DNA of 64,000 nt from Sporosarcina gallistercoris (GTDB taxonomy: Bacteria > Bacillota > Bacilli > Bacillales_A > Planococcaceae): assembly GCF_014836415.1 (NCBI RefSeq), contig NZ_JACSQY010000004.1:48294-112293 (forward strand). Reading direction: 5' to 3'. The translations under genes were made by a program, and so were the position numbers. The number at the start of each line of letters is the position of its first letter. Position 1 is the stretch's first letter. This document shows positions 33,615 to 43,280 of the stretch, piece after piece. The notes beneath the pieces were generated by a model. That model searched no databases and was not told the origin of the DNA. It worked only from the letters and a program-made list of their open reading frames with translations.

Positions 33615-34985
33615 TTATTCACCAACTTGAATGACCTGTCTGGAAACTCTTCTTCCTAGAAACCATGCAAGCATCAGAGTAAGCGTGTCCGCTACCGGAA
33701 TCGCCATGATGACAGCTAACGCCGGAGCCACCGGTATGGAAAGCCATTGAACTAGAAATGGCATGGCAAAAACAAGCGGTATGATGACAAGCACTTGTCG
33801 GAATCCTGCAATGAGAAGCGATTGACCTTCTCTTCCTGTTACTTGAAGCAATGTAATCATCGTGTAGGTGATGCCGACGAATGGGAACGTGATGAACACC
33901 ATTTTCATCATTTTAAGGGCTTCTTTTTGTAAGCTCTCATTTGTCGAGAATACTTCTACAATGGCTGAACCCGCCAGGAAACAGATGACTGCAGCGACTA
34001 CACCGTATCCTATGCTCAGCAAAATCGTTTTCACTGCGGTTGAACGTTGTTTTTCTGTATTTCCACTGCCGTTGAAGTAAGCAAGAATCGATTGCACCGA
34101 TTGGGTCAGTCCGATAATCGGCATGAGCAGCAACATATACACTTTGTTAGCGATATTCCAACTTCCGATCTGTGAGCTGCCTGCCCATGTCAGAAGCTGA
34201 TGATTCACTAAAAATGCTGTCACCCCAGCGAGAGACTGCAGGACGGTTTGAACGGATCCGATCTTCACCAGACTCCAAGTGATCGTAACTATCTGTTTCA
34301 TCGGTTGCGCACGATAGGTGAACCAATAACCTTTCCTTTTCATCCAGCCAATTGCAAGCGTTGCACATACAACTTCACTAATAAGTGTTCCAAGTGCAAT
34401 CCCCAAAATCCCGAGCCCGAAACCGAAAGTCAGTACCGCGTTTGCAACTAGATTGATGGCAACAGACAGCGAGACTATGAACATTTCCGTTTTAGGATGT
34501 CCAAATGCACGAACGACACTGGTCAGTAAATAACCGAGCGAGCTAAAGATATTACTCATGAGGATCACTCGCATATAGATCATCGCGAGTGCTAAAACTT
34601 CCCCATTTGCACCCATCTTCCTAAGAACCGGTTCCAGGAAAAACCAGAAAACGATGGAGATTGCCGTGTTTAAAACAAGTGTCATTACGAATCCGGTTTG
34701 CACATGGGAATCGAGTGCGATTCGGTCTTCCTTTCCAAGTAACGAGGAAACCATGATTGCTGTAGAAATCGCAAAAAGCGATTGGATTGCTACGAAAACA
34801 CCTAACAACGGTGATACTAATCCCATTGCAGTAAGCGCACTTTCACTCGCATTACCAAGGTGTCCAGCAAATGCAGTATCCACAATGCCTGTCATGAGCT
34901 CGACGATAAGTGACAAAATTGCAGGTAATGAGAATATAAAAATCAGCCGATTGACCGAATAACGAGTATAAATGGATTCTTCCAT
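33615..34985 (-). CDS. MATE family efflux transporter
   Basis: A 456-residue protein with 12 hydrophobic segments in two homologous halves. The N-terminal LPAILSLIVELMTGIVDTAFAG pattern is typical of MATE proteins. It probably exports cationic drugs or metabolites with Na+ or H+. GGAGGG lies 7 nt before the ATG at 34985. It is third in a possible operon (HAD phosphatase, WYL-type regulator, MATE) and the regulator may control it. Confidence 0.88.
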   Translation of the reverse strand: MEESIYTRYSVNRLIFIFSLPAILSLIVELMTGIVDTAFAGHLGNASESALTAMGLVSPLLGVFVAIQSLFAISTAIMVSSLLGKEDRIALDSHVQTGFVMTLVLNTAISIVFWFFLEPVLRKMGANGEVLALAMIYMRVILMSNIFSSLGYLLTSVVRAFGHPKTEMFIVSLSVAINLVANAVLTFGFGLGILGIALGTLISEVVCATLAIGWMKRKGYWFTYRAQPMKQIVTITWSLVKIGSVQTVLQSLAGVTAFLVNHQLLTWAGSSQIGSWNIANKVYMLLLMPIIGLTQSVQSILAYFNGSGNTEKQRSTAVKTILLSIGYGVVAAVICFLAGSAIVEVFSTNESLQKEALKMMKMVFITFPFVGITYTMITLLQVTGREGQSLLIAGFRQVLVIIPLVFAMPFLVQWLSIPVAPALAVIMAIPVADTLTLMLAWFLGRRVSRQVIQVGE

Positions 34986-35053
34986 TTTGCATCCCTCCAT
35001 ACCCTTAGTCTATCCGCTAAATCGGTCACCTATTGTCTTATTTGAAAAACTGA

Positions 35054-35710
35054 TTACTCACGAATATCAAGAACTGATTTCATAGTATGATATGGTTCAA
35101 AATCACGTTCAAACTCCTGTTCCAACATTTCAAATTCCGTGATGTTTGCGAGTGGAAGCAAGCAGTACTCATCATCATAAGCATATAAATGGAGGCCATC
35201 GTTGCGAAGTACGTAGCTAATAGGTGCAACCGTTTTGACTACCCCCTCTACGGTCAGCTTCACGTATTGCTCTGTATCAAAACACGTATTTATTGCAGTA
35301 AATACAGCATCCTTCATCGAGACTGGTTCGTCTACGACATCTACTACGAAGTATTCCGAAGCATCTTGTTCCAATAGATGGATGAAGTCAGGTTCAATTA
35401 GCGCTAGCTTTGAAAGGATACTTGTCATTTTATCCTCATGGGAAATCTGATCGAATAGAGACAACGCAAAAATGACTGTCTGCAAGTCTTCTTTTGTAAA
35501 GAAACTGCGAGACAGCTTATAGGATGGTTCCATATAAATCCCACCGTCATTACCTTGCTTTGTATACACTGGAATCCCTTGAACAGACAGCCGATCGATA
35601 TCCCGCTGAATCGTTTTTACACTCACTTCAAATGTTTCAGCTAGTTCGCGATGTGTCGTTTTTTTCGTTTTCAGCAAGTAGAGCAGGATTTCCAACTGTC
35701 GACTCTTCAA
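35054..35710 (-). CDS. DeoR/YafY-type HTH transcriptional regulator (WYL-like)
   Basis: About 218 residues. An N-terminal HTH_11 winged helix (RQLEILLYLLKTKKTTHRELAETFEVSVKTIQRDIDRL) is followed by a ligand domain of the YafY/WYL layout without a clear W-Y-L motif (APISYVLRNDGLHLYAYDDE). AGGAGG is 8 nt from the TTG at 35710 but only 2 nt from the ATG at 35716, so TTG is chosen. It sits 16 nt after the HAD gene and 68 nt before the MATE gene. Confidence 0.78.
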   Translation of the reverse strand: MKSRQLEILLYLLKTKKTTHRELAETFEVSVKTIQRDIDRLSVQGIPVYTKQGNDGGIYMEPSYKLSRSFFTKEDLQTVIFALSLFDQISHEDKMTSILSKLALIEPDFIHLLEQDASEYFVVDVVDEPVSMKDAVFTAINTCFDTEQYVKLTVEGVVKTVAPISYVLRNDGLHLYAYDDEYCLLPLANITEFEMLEQEFERDFEPYHTMKSVLDIRE

Positions 35711-35726
35711 GTGCATGTCCTCCTAT

Positions 35727-36371
35727 TCACTTCTCAAGTAATGCATAATCGAAGTCAGCAAATGATCCGATCAGCTGTCCCTTTTCGTGGAATGATAACG
35801 AACGAGTGACATCGTTCGGGATGATTAAACAATGCACACCTGCGCTTATTGCTGCAATCGATCCATTGTAGGAGTCCTCTACTGCAATCGCTTCGTCTGC
35901 AGTAACACCTAGACGTTCCAATGCCACGTTGTAAATGGCTGGGTTCGGCTTCACTTCTTCAACATCCTCTGCTGAAACGATGATAGGGAAGTATTCCAGC
36001 AAGCCGTATTGCTTCAAGAACCCTTCAATCCAAGTCAATCTCGAACTGCTCGCAACTGCCAGCAGCATCCCACGCTGTTTCAGCTGTTTGACTGTATCTA
36101 AAAAACCATCACGCAATGCGAGTTGTTCTCGAATCGTTTCAAAACGCAAATTGACTTGGTCATGAAAAATAGTTCGGTCCATAGGGACTTCGAGCGACTG
36201 GTCAATGAAGTCGAATAATGCGCCGTCCGTTGACCCTACCACTTTCACGAATTCCTCCAACGTCAAATTGAATCCATGCTGCTCCTTCAAAATTTCTTGA
36301 TAAATATCAAACCAAGCTGATTCTGTATCTATAATCGTTCCATCAAAATCGAATATGACTGCCTTCTTCAC
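35727..36371 (-). CDS. HAD family phosphatase (beta-phosphoglucomutase-like)
   Basis: About 214 residues. HAD motifs: DFDGTI near the start (nucleophile and acid Asp), VASSSRLTW (motif II), EVKPNPAIY (motif III Lys) and VEDSYNGSIAA (motif IV Asp). An alpha-helical cap domain lies between motifs I and II, as in beta-phosphoglucomutase or small sugar-phosphate phosphatases. The substrate is unknown. GGGGAA suits the GTG at 36371, which gives the common VKKAVIFDFDGT start; the ATG at 36389 is possible. Confidence 0.83.
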   Translation of the reverse strand: MKKAVIFDFDGTIIDTESAWFDIYQEILKEQHGFNLTLEEFVKVVGSTDGALFDFIDQSLEVPMDRTIFHDQVNLRFETIREQLALRDGFLDTVKQLKQRGMLLAVASSSRLTWIEGFLKQYGLLEYFPIIVSAEDVEEVKPNPAIYNVALERLGVTADEAIAVEDSYNGSIAAISAGVHCLIIPNDVTRSLSFHEKGQLIGSFADFDYALLEK

Positions 36372-36443
36372 ACGTGTTCCCCATTTCATATACGTTCTCT
36401 ATCACCTGTCCTCATTATAGGGGGTCGGGGCCAATTGGTCGAA

Positions 36444-36474
36444 CAAAAAAAGTGCGATGCATCCGCATCGCACG
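36444..36474 (-). terminator. Terminator of the alcohol dehydrogenase gene
   Basis: GTGCGATGC pairs perfectly with GCATCGCAC around a 4-nt loop, with seven T following on the minus strand. Confidence 0.92.
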
Positions 36475-36483
36475 TTCTGTGAC

Positions 36484-37617
36484 TTAAGGCTGGAATATAA
36501 CTTTAATGCAGCCATCCTCTTTCTTATCGAATATGGAATAGGCATCTGCTGCATCTTCCAGTTTCACTTTGTGTGTAATGATATCTGTTGGGTCAAACTC
36601 GTTTGCTTCGATTTTCTTGTAGAGTTCAGGCATCAGGTGGATGACTGGCGCTTGCCCCATTTTAAGGGAGACATTTCTAGTGAAAAAATCACCTAACGGA
36701 AAGTTATTAGCATCTGTTGCATAGACACCTGTCAATTGGACTGTACCAAACTTCCGCACAACTTCCGAAGCGGTCACGATCGGGCTGATCGTTCCAAATT
36801 GGTTATCTCCACTCGAACCGAATTCTTCAGCTGGCTGAACAGTTCCATCCATTCCAACACAGTCAATGACAACATCAGCTCCGCCTTTTGTCTCTTCGTG
36901 CAGCAATTTACCGATTTCATCATGTTCCTTGAAGTTATACGTTTCCACTTTGTTTGTTTTCTTAGCATGTTGCAAACGATAGTCAACATGATCTACTGCA
37001 ATGACACGCTTGGCGCCTTTCATCCAGGCAAATTTCTGAGCCATTAAACCAATTGGACCTGAGCCTAGGATGATTGCTGTATCACCTTTTTTCAATCCAC
37101 TATGGATAACACTCCAGTAAGCTGTAGGGATGACATCTGAAAGCAGTGCGATTTGTTCATCTTTCAACTCGCTATTTTCCGGAACTTTGAAGGATGTGAA
37201 ATCTGCATATGGAACTCGTAAATACTCTGCCTGACCACCAGGGTAATTCCCGTTCTGCTCACCAAAACCGAACAGGCCGCCAACTTCGCCATGCGGATTA
37301 GAAGTGTCACATTGGCTCTCCATCTGGTGCTGGCAGAAGAAACACTCCCCGCATCCAATATTGAATGGTATCACGACACGGTCGCCTTTCTTTAACGTTT
37401 TCACATCAGATCCTACCTCTTCGACAATTCCCATAGGCTCATGGCCTACTACATAGTCTTGTTCCGGCTGAATCCCACCGTGATAGAGGTGCAAATCCGA
37501 TCCGCAAATTCCGCTCGTAGTAATCCGGATGATTGCATCACGATTGTCTTGTATCCCCGGCGTCTTCACTTCTTTTGTCACCATCGACTCTTTTCCTTGA
37601 AACGTCACTGCTTTCAT
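36484..37617 (-). CDS. Zinc alcohol dehydrogenase, glutathione-independent formaldehyde dehydrogenase-like
   Basis: A 377-residue MDR enzyme. Catalytic zinc ligands are in GICGSDLH (about 38) and GHEPMG (about 59). The structural zinc cluster is CGECFFCQHQMESQC (about 89-103), and the NAD fold is LGSGPIGLMAQKFA (about 175). The insertion VGMDGTVQPAEEFG and the overall length fit the dismutating, glutathione-independent formaldehyde dehydrogenase group. It probably oxidises formaldehyde or another small alcohol or aldehyde with NAD. AAAGGATG precedes the ATG at 37617. It may complement HxlA-HxlB in formaldehyde removal. Confidence 0.82.
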   Translation of the reverse strand: MKAVTFQGKESMVTKEVKTPGIQDNRDAIIRITTSGICGSDLHLYHGGIQPEQDYVVGHEPMGIVEEVGSDVKTLKKGDRVVIPFNIGCGECFFCQHQMESQCDTSNPHGEVGGLFGFGEQNGNYPGGQAEYLRVPYADFTSFKVPENSELKDEQIALLSDVIPTAYWSVIHSGLKKGDTAIILGSGPIGLMAQKFAWMKGAKRVIAVDHVDYRLQHAKKTNKVETYNFKEHDEIGKLLHEETKGGADVVIDCVGMDGTVQPAEEFGSSGDNQFGTISPIVTASEVVRKFGTVQLTGVYATDANNFPLGDFFTRNVSLKMGQAPVIHLMPELYKKIEANEFDPTDIITHKVKLEDAADAYSIFDKKEDGCIKVIFQP

Positions 37618-37768
37618 ACGGTCACATCCTTTTTCAAAGTTGTTTAGTATCTACCCTTCCCTCATATTCGTAAACTGAGTTGAAGAGAGAGAAAATATCC
37701 TTATTGCCCTCGAAATATTCCCATTGTTTGCTATACTTGAAAAAACAATTATGAAAGCAGGGATTTGG

Positions 37769-38428
37769 ATGACTACACACATGCAGATGAGGACTCTCGC
37801 AATAGGGACACCTCAAAAGATTGACACTGCAAAAGGAAAAGAGCTGATTACCGGTATCTGCAAACAAACGATGGAAGAAGCATTTTTATCTTTCGATGGA
37901 TTCCATCAAGATGACGTAGCGGATAAAAAACACCACGGCGGACCAGATCGTGCAGTGTGTATGTATCCTCATGAACATTACGCCCAGTGGAATGACGAAT
38001 TTGAATGTACGCTTCCGCCTGCTGCGTTCGGTGAAAATATTACAGCCTCCGGAATGACAGAAGCCGAAGTCTGTATTGGAGATATCTATACAATTGGAAA
38101 GACAGTCATACAGGTGACGCAAGGGAGGATACCGTGCAGTACGATTGATCAGCGGCTCGGATATCCTGTGATGAAAAACATGATCAAGACCGGATTCACA
38201 GGCTACTTATGCCGTGTTCTCGTAGAAGGTATGGTTCGGTCAGATGATCAGATAGCGGTACACACAAAAGATCCCCTTGGAGTCACCGTGCTTGAAGCGA
38301 ATACGATCTACTTCCATAACCCGAAAAACATAGAAGGAATCCGTCGTGTGCTGGCGATTGAAGCACTTGCAGACGATTGGCGTAAAAAGTTCGAGAAACG
38401 TTTAGAAATAGCACTTACGACCAGTTGA
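37769..38428 (+). CDS. MOSC domain-containing protein (YiiM-like)
   Basis: About 219 residues. The MOSC domain contains KKHHGGPDRAVCMYPHEHY, AAFGENITASGMTEAEVCIGD and the conserved Cys of GRIPCSTIDQR. A C-terminal helical extension follows, as in YiiM. These proteins bind molybdenum cofactor or are linked to N-hydroxylated base-analogue reduction. The start at ATG 37769 has CAGGGA upstream; nearby ATGs at 37781 and 37787 are possible. It is divergent from the dehydrogenase. Confidence 0.83.
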   Translation: MTTHMQMRTLAIGTPQKIDTAKGKELITGICKQTMEEAFLSFDGFHQDDVADKKHHGGPDRAVCMYPHEHYAQWNDEFECTLPPAAFGENITASGMTEAEVCIGDIYTIGKTVIQVTQGRIPCSTIDQRLGYPVMKNMIKTGFTGYLCRVLVEGMVRSDDQIAVHTKDPLGVTVLEANTIYFHNPKNIEGIRRVLAIEALADDWRKKFEKRLEIALTTS

Positions 38429-38500
38429 TATTGGATGTGGACACTAGATGGATAGAGTGGTTTAGGTGCAACCTTCTTTACGTATGAGTGGAATCAATAA

Positions 38501-38538
38501 AACAGGAGCCCCCATAGATAGTGGAGGCTCCTGTTTTC
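38501..38538 (+). terminator. Terminator of the MOSC gene
   Basis: AACAGGAGCC-CCA pairs with TGG-GGCTCCTGTTTTC around TAGATAG. The stretch 38540-38680 beyond it holds no gene. Confidence 0.8.
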
Positions 38539-38680
38539 GTTGCGGTTCTTCAATAGAAGTGCTTCGCAACTGCGAAGCATTCCTTTTTAAGTGGTTCAGT
38601 GCTTGATTGGTCGCGTGTTGGTTTAGAGTGAGCATTTGTTATTGCTCCGCGGGCTACTGAAAGGGGAATGCCGCTTTGCG

Positions 38681-38874
38681 TTTATGCGCTTTATTGAGAA
38701 GTTGAGCGCTTTCACCAGGGTTATGATCATTTCTAGATATTTATGAGCGCTTTTACGTGTTTATGATTTTTGAAGTTTATGAGCGCTTTCGCAGGTTTAT
38801 GATCATTTCTACAGGTTTATGAGCGCTTTTCAGCATTTATGAGCACTTCCCCTAGTTTATGAGCGCTCAACTAG
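38681..38874. repeat. Degenerate 20-nt tandem repeat array at a gene end
   Basis: About ten units, mostly 20 nt, begin with TTATGA. Units near 38741, 38777 and 38817 read TTATGAGCGCTTTT, and those near 38721 and 38797 read TTATGATCATTTCT, so two unit types are mixed. One unit (38761) is shortened to 16 nt. The last unit runs into the CoA-transferase gene: its TTA (38857-38859) is the complement of the TAA stop, and its GAGCGCTC encodes part of the C-terminus. Confidence 0.78.
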
Positions 38875-40170
38875 TTCTGAAGCTGCGTGTTCTTCTGCAG
38901 CAGGCAATATTCCAGCTGCAATCGCTTCGCTTCGAAGCTCGTCCCGGAATTTAGGGTGCGCAATGGCAATCAAAGCTTCTGCACGTTCGCGGAGCGACTT
39001 GCCATGCAACTTAGCAATCCCGTATTCGGTCACGATGCAATCCACTTCGTTTTTAGAGGTCGTCACAACTGAACCCGGTGCCAGATTCAATTTAATGCGG
39101 GACATGGAATCATTTTTCAATGTCGAGTACATGCAGATGAACCCTTTCCCATTTTTAGCTAATTGTGCGCCGCGTGCGAAGTCTGCTTGTCCGCCTGTGG
39201 ATGAATAATAGTTTCCGGCAATCGTTTCAGAAGCACATTGACCATATAAGTCCACTTCTGTCGTCGCATTGATGGATACAATATTGTCCTCTTTTGCGAT
39301 TTCATATGGATCATTCACGACACTGACTGGTAAAAATTCAACGCTTGGATTGTTGTGCAGGAACTCATAGAGTCGCTGTGTCCCAAATGCAAATGTCGTC
39401 ACGATTTTCCCTTGATGTGTAGATTTATTCATACCTGTTACAGCACCTGACGCAACGAGGTCAACGATTCCATCCGTCAACATTTCAGTATGGATCCCTA
39501 AATCACGATGATCTCTCAGCATGCTCATCACAGCGTTCGGAACCGCTCCAATTCCTACTTGCAGCGTGTCCCCATTTTGAATTTCGGACGTGATATAACT
39601 TGCAATTTTTTTATCCTTTTCACTGCTAACCGGACACTTCTCCTCGGTCAGTAGTGCATCGTGTTCCACATAGCCGGCGATCTGGCTCATGTGCACTTGG
39701 TTTTTCCCGAATGTGCGCGGCATGTGCTGGTTCACTTCGAGGATGAAAGGAATCTTGCCGATGAACTCTGAGACATAATCCGCTTGTGTTCCGAGGGAAA
39801 AGTATCCATGCTCATCGGGTAAAGATGCAACCGCCATGACGACTGGACGTTTCAATGTGTCCCGTAACAACCGAGGTACTTCGTTGAAGACATTCGGAAC
39901 GAGATCGACAGCCCCGCTTCGAAACGCATGTCGGGTTGCACCGCTCAAAAAGTAAGACGTGTGCGACAAATGACCTTTCATTTCTCCGCGAATATAAGCC
40001 CGCTCACGCAAAGCTAGCATTTGGTGGACAGTTACGTGATCCAATTGTTCATAATTCGCTTCTAACAAATCCAGTAATAAGTGAGGTTCCCCATTTGCTA
40101 TTGGAATAATGATATCTGTGCCAGGTTGCATTAACGCCATCAATTCTTGCTCGCTCAAATGTTTCGTCAT
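38857..40170 (-). CDS. Acetyl-CoA hydrolase/CoA-transferase family protein (4-hydroxybutyrate or acetate CoA-transferase type)
   Basis: A 437-residue class I CoA-transferase of the Cat1/AbfT branch. The catalytic Glu lies in SINATTEVDLYGQ (about 298), and the oxyanion and CoA loops are GIGAVPNAV and YSSTGGQADFARG. It should move CoA between acetyl-CoA and a short carboxylic acid, or hydrolyse acetyl-CoA. The ATG at 40170 has only a distant GGAG, so translation may be weak or the start different. The C-terminus ends ELVERS, encoded by the adjacent repeat array. It appears to be monocistronic. Confidence 0.85.
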   Translation of the reverse strand: MTKHLSEQELMALMQPGTDIIIPIANGEPHLLLDLLEANYEQLDHVTVHQMLALRERAYIRGEMKGHLSHTSYFLSGATRHAFRSGAVDLVPNVFNEVPRLLRDTLKRPVVMAVASLPDEHGYFSLGTQADYVSEFIGKIPFILEVNQHMPRTFGKNQVHMSQIAGYVEHDALLTEEKCPVSSEKDKKIASYITSEIQNGDTLQVGIGAVPNAVMSMLRDHRDLGIHTEMLTDGIVDLVASGAVTGMNKSTHQGKIVTTFAFGTQRLYEFLHNNPSVEFLPVSVVNDPYEIAKEDNIVSINATTEVDLYGQCASETIAGNYYSSTGGQADFARGAQLAKNGKGFICMYSTLKNDSMSRIKLNLAPGSVVTTSKNEVDCIVTEYGIAKLHGKSLRERAEALIAIAHPKFRDELRSEAIAAGILPAAEEHAASELVERS

Positions 40171-40267
40171 GGTTAAATTAACAGCTCCAGTTCATATGAT
40201 GCTTCGATTATATCGCAGACTGAGCGCTCGCTCAACAGAGAGCTCTCCGAGGCATTTGTTTGAGATG

Positions 40268-40303
40268 AAAACAAACCTTCCGCCTCAATGAGCGAAAGGT
40301 TTG
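40268..40303 (-). terminator. Terminator of the yfhO-like gene
   Basis: AAACCTTTCGC pairs with GCGGAAGGTTT on the minus strand around TCATTGAG, then GTTTTC. The stop codon of the gene lies in the loop, so the last codons form part of the stem. Confidence 0.75.
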
Positions 40304-42903
40304 CTCCTAATTCCTTTAACTAACCAGACGATCGTGCTTACTAATGCTAGCAAACTAATCCATAGCGATATCACGAAATAAGGAGGTCGATACGTCATTT
40401 CAATCGTATTCGGACCCGGTTCAATCGGAATTGCCGTAAATGCGTAATTCGCTTTTTGAACAGACACGTTTTCCCCATTCACTTTCGCCCTCCATCCCTT
40501 TTCAAATGGGATCGGCATCACAGCGAATGTGTCTCCGTTAGAATTATCCAGCTGAACGTCAGCATGTTCCCCTTTCCATTCAACGGTGGCGCCAGAAGTC
40601 TGTTCGTCCTCCCGCTCAGCTTTTTCAAGAGTCGTATAATCCTCGGCGTAAAGCGCTAAATCACTGAATGTATATGTCCCTTCAGGCACTCGAATTCGAA
40701 TGGTTTCTTCAGAAGGAATACGGATCGTTATGTCATTGACACGTGTACGATAAATCGAATCCGTCCGTTTACGTGTTGTTTTATACTCATTCACCTTAAG
40801 ATGGAATCCTATGTCTGCTGTTGAGCGTTCCAAGTTAAATGACACATAGGTGTCCTCTTTCAACAGACGGACATCCGAAACTTTCAAATCGACGCCGCCA
40901 TTCTTTCCAGTAACGACAAGCTCGTCATTTTCATATTCAGCTCGGACAGGTTGAATGGTAACCTTATCTATCAAATTCTCCGCACTTGGAGCCGTCTCCG
41001 AAGTATCATTCCATTCATCTAAAATCACTCCATCTAACATCGCGTGCTCACGAACGATAGCGGGACTATCCCCTAACTCTTCTTCTGTATAGATCCGATT
41101 CGTCGTCCGCACAAATGGCAGACGATGATTGCTTTCAAACGCTTTGAATTCACCATTTTGTGCAACTTCTTCGAAACCGTACGGAATCGGATTCCCCTTA
41201 TCTGAACGGATTGCATAGACTCCGTTCAATAAGCTATAAAGATTTGCACGTCCGCCGAATCCAGCATAGCGGCTGACACTTTCCCTTCCCATATCGATGG
41301 ATAGGTCATCTAAGTAAAAATGCAGCAAGTGCTGATTTAATATACTCGAGTAAATGCTAGTCCCTAAAAAATTCTGGACAATCGGGGTATTATTACGTGT
41401 CCCGATCATCCATTCAATTCGGGCAAGCGGATCCTCTTCACCTTCCGTCAACTGCTGAACCAGTTCTCGTGATGCGCTCCCATTGTAGGCATCGCTTGTG
41501 AAAAAGGACTGCGGAATCCCTTGTCCTTGAACTTGCTCCACTTGAGGGTGATTGCCTGTCAACTTTTCTTCTTGGTATAAATTCACCGTGATTAGACTGA
41601 AAGCGATTATTCCCGTCCACAATGCAATATTCCAATGTTTGAATTGGCGTACGGCAGCTAAAATCACTAATGCGCAAGTAATTAGCGCCATCACAACTAA
41701 ACTATCGGCATAGAGACTCGGCTTTCCTTCCAACTCCATAGTGGAAAAAAGAATGTAAACGGCGATAGTACCAACTGCCGCAATCCCTGCATGCTTCAGC
41801 TGGATTTCCCTCCAATTTTGCAGTGTAACTGCCACTAGTCCCCCTGCAGCTAACATAAGCATATGCTCCCAACGGAATTGCGGCGCTGAAAATCCGTTAA
41901 AGACACTTCCCACTGCAGGAGACGCATGCAACACGGCTAACATAACGGTCATAATTGCAAATAACCGATATCCTCGCTGCTTATACAACGGATATAGGAA
42001 TAGGCAGATGACGGCAAATGCAGGTAAAACGACCATCTTACCGTCGGATAGAATGTTTTCCGTCATCTCAAAAAGAGGGATTTCTCCTTCAAACGGTGGT
42101 CTGAAGTTATTCAAATACCCATAAACTGCCGGGACAAAAAATGGGCTGCTTATTGCAGCACCAAGCAAGCCGCCCATAAGAAACTGACCGATTTGCTGCC
42201 TTTTGTTCCCTTCGTTCTTGGTCAATGGGATGAACCAGCGAAAAACTATGTAGATGAATGCCAGAAGGAAGTTAATATAGGCAAAATAGAAATTATCCAC
42301 CATACTGAGCACCACCGCTGCGATAAACCATCCAGGTTTTCCGTATCGCATGATTCGCTCTGCCCCGATGAGCAATAATGGCAAAAATAACATGGCATCT
42401 GCAAAAAATTCCCAATACGTCACATGCCGGAAATACAGAATACTAATCCCATAAATGACGGCCGCGATATAGGAGAACTGCGTTTTCAAGCCAATTATAC
42501 GGAAGAAAACCGTAGTGATGAGCAAAATCACTGTCAAACGGATCATACTGACAAACACAGTAACATCCGCCCAATATTGAAGTTCAGGTGATGACAGTAT
42601 GCCCATCCATTCCAAAATCATCGTGATCGCCGCAGTTGCCAGAAAAACAAGTGACGTAGAAAAATAATAACCAAGCTGAGAAAACGTTCCTCCCCCTAAA
42701 CCGAATCGTTCCGAGTAAAAGAAATTCCCTTCAAGCATCGATTCATATAGGAAGTGTTTGAAGGGGATCATTTGTGATAACCCATCATTCGGACCTACCA
42801 CATAACGCCCTTGCATCCATTCCGATAGCATGAACCCATGTGCAGCTGCAGCGGTTAGTGCGCTCACTAGAATGAGCCCGATCCAACTCTTTTTCGTCAT
42901 CAT
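40285..42903 (-). CDS. yfhO: YfhO family membrane glycosyltransferase-like protein
   Basis: An 872-residue protein with about a dozen TM segments in the first 500 residues, then an extracellular beta-rich part, and a last TM near the C-terminus. Length and layout match YfhO. In B. subtilis YfhO works with CsbB and GtcA to add N-acetylglucosamine to lipoteichoic acid outside the membrane. It overlaps the GtrA gene by 4 nt, and the GT2 gene precedes that, so the same three-part pathway is encoded. AAGGTG is rather distant from the ATG at 42903; translational coupling is likely. Confidence 0.87.
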   Translation of the reverse strand: MMTKKSWIGLILVSALTAAAAHGFMLSEWMQGRYVVGPNDGLSQMIPFKHFLYESMLEGNFFYSERFGLGGGTFSQLGYYFSTSLVFLATAAITMILEWMGILSSPELQYWADVTVFVSMIRLTVILLITTVFFRIIGLKTQFSYIAAVIYGISILYFRHVTYWEFFADAMLFLPLLLIGAERIMRYGKPGWFIAAVVLSMVDNFYFAYINFLLAFIYIVFRWFIPLTKNEGNKRQQIGQFLMGGLLGAAISSPFFVPAVYGYLNNFRPPFEGEIPLFEMTENILSDGKMVVLPAFAVICLFLYPLYKQRGYRLFAIMTVMLAVLHASPAVGSVFNGFSAPQFRWEHMLMLAAGGLVAVTLQNWREIQLKHAGIAAVGTIAVYILFSTMELEGKPSLYADSLVVMALITCALVILAAVRQFKHWNIALWTGIIAFSLITVNLYQEEKLTGNHPQVEQVQGQGIPQSFFTSDAYNGSASRELVQQLTEGEEDPLARIEWMIGTRNNTPIVQNFLGTSIYSSILNQHLLHFYLDDLSIDMGRESVSRYAGFGGRANLYSLLNGVYAIRSDKGNPIPYGFEEVAQNGEFKAFESNHRLPFVRTTNRIYTEEELGDSPAIVREHAMLDGVILDEWNDTSETAPSAENLIDKVTIQPVRAEYENDELVVTGKNGGVDLKVSDVRLLKEDTYVSFNLERSTADIGFHLKVNEYKTTRKRTDSIYRTRVNDITIRIPSEETIRIRVPEGTYTFSDLALYAEDYTTLEKAEREDEQTSGATVEWKGEHADVQLDNSNGDTFAVMPIPFEKGWRAKVNGENVSVQKANYAFTAIPIEPGPNTIEMTYRPPYFVISLWISLLALVSTIVWLVKGIRSKPFAH

Positions 42904-43280
42904 GCCGCTTTCAGCACCTTTCCAGTCACAACAAATGTAACAGGTACTGTAACAATTAATGCCGCAAGCGGCGCAATACTACTGTTCACATGCAACCCAT
43001 CCACTAGTATATATAGCAATACGGCAGTCACTGCAATGTTGACAAGTTGCGTCAATGGATACATCAAGAACTTTTTTAACGTCGGTTTCACTTTGTATGT
43101 CACATAACTATTCAAAAAAAATGAAATGATCATGCTCAAGATAACTGCACTGAAATGCGAGATCATATAAGCCAGACCAAGCCCTTTCAGTCCAGCCAAG
43201 TAAAACCCGTAGTAAGTTGCTGTATTAATAACGCCAACGATGGCGAATGTTATGAATTCACGAACTTCGAATTTTGGCAT
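42900..43280 (-). CDS. GtrA family lipid-linked sugar flippase
   Basis: A 126-residue protein with four TM segments and the GtrA pattern (FAIVGVINTATYYGFY; SFFLNSYVTYKVK). GtrA proteins are thought to flip undecaprenyl-phosphate-linked sugars across the membrane. The gene overlaps both neighbours (23 nt with the GT2 gene, 4 nt with yfhO), so the three are translationally coupled. It corresponds in role to GtcA. Confidence 0.9.
   Translation of the reverse strand: MPKFEVREFITFAIVGVINTATYYGFYLAGLKGLGLAYMISHFSAVILSMIISFFLNSYVTYKVKPTLKKFLMYPLTQLVNIAVTAVLLYILVDGLHVNSSIAPLAALIVTVPVTFVVTGKVLKAA

Noticed and set aside
34984..35025. GGGTAT with GATTTA 13 nt upstream as a SigB promoter for the MATE gene
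   Set aside because: Transcription would start inside the ribosome site, leaving no room for it, and the -35 is poor.
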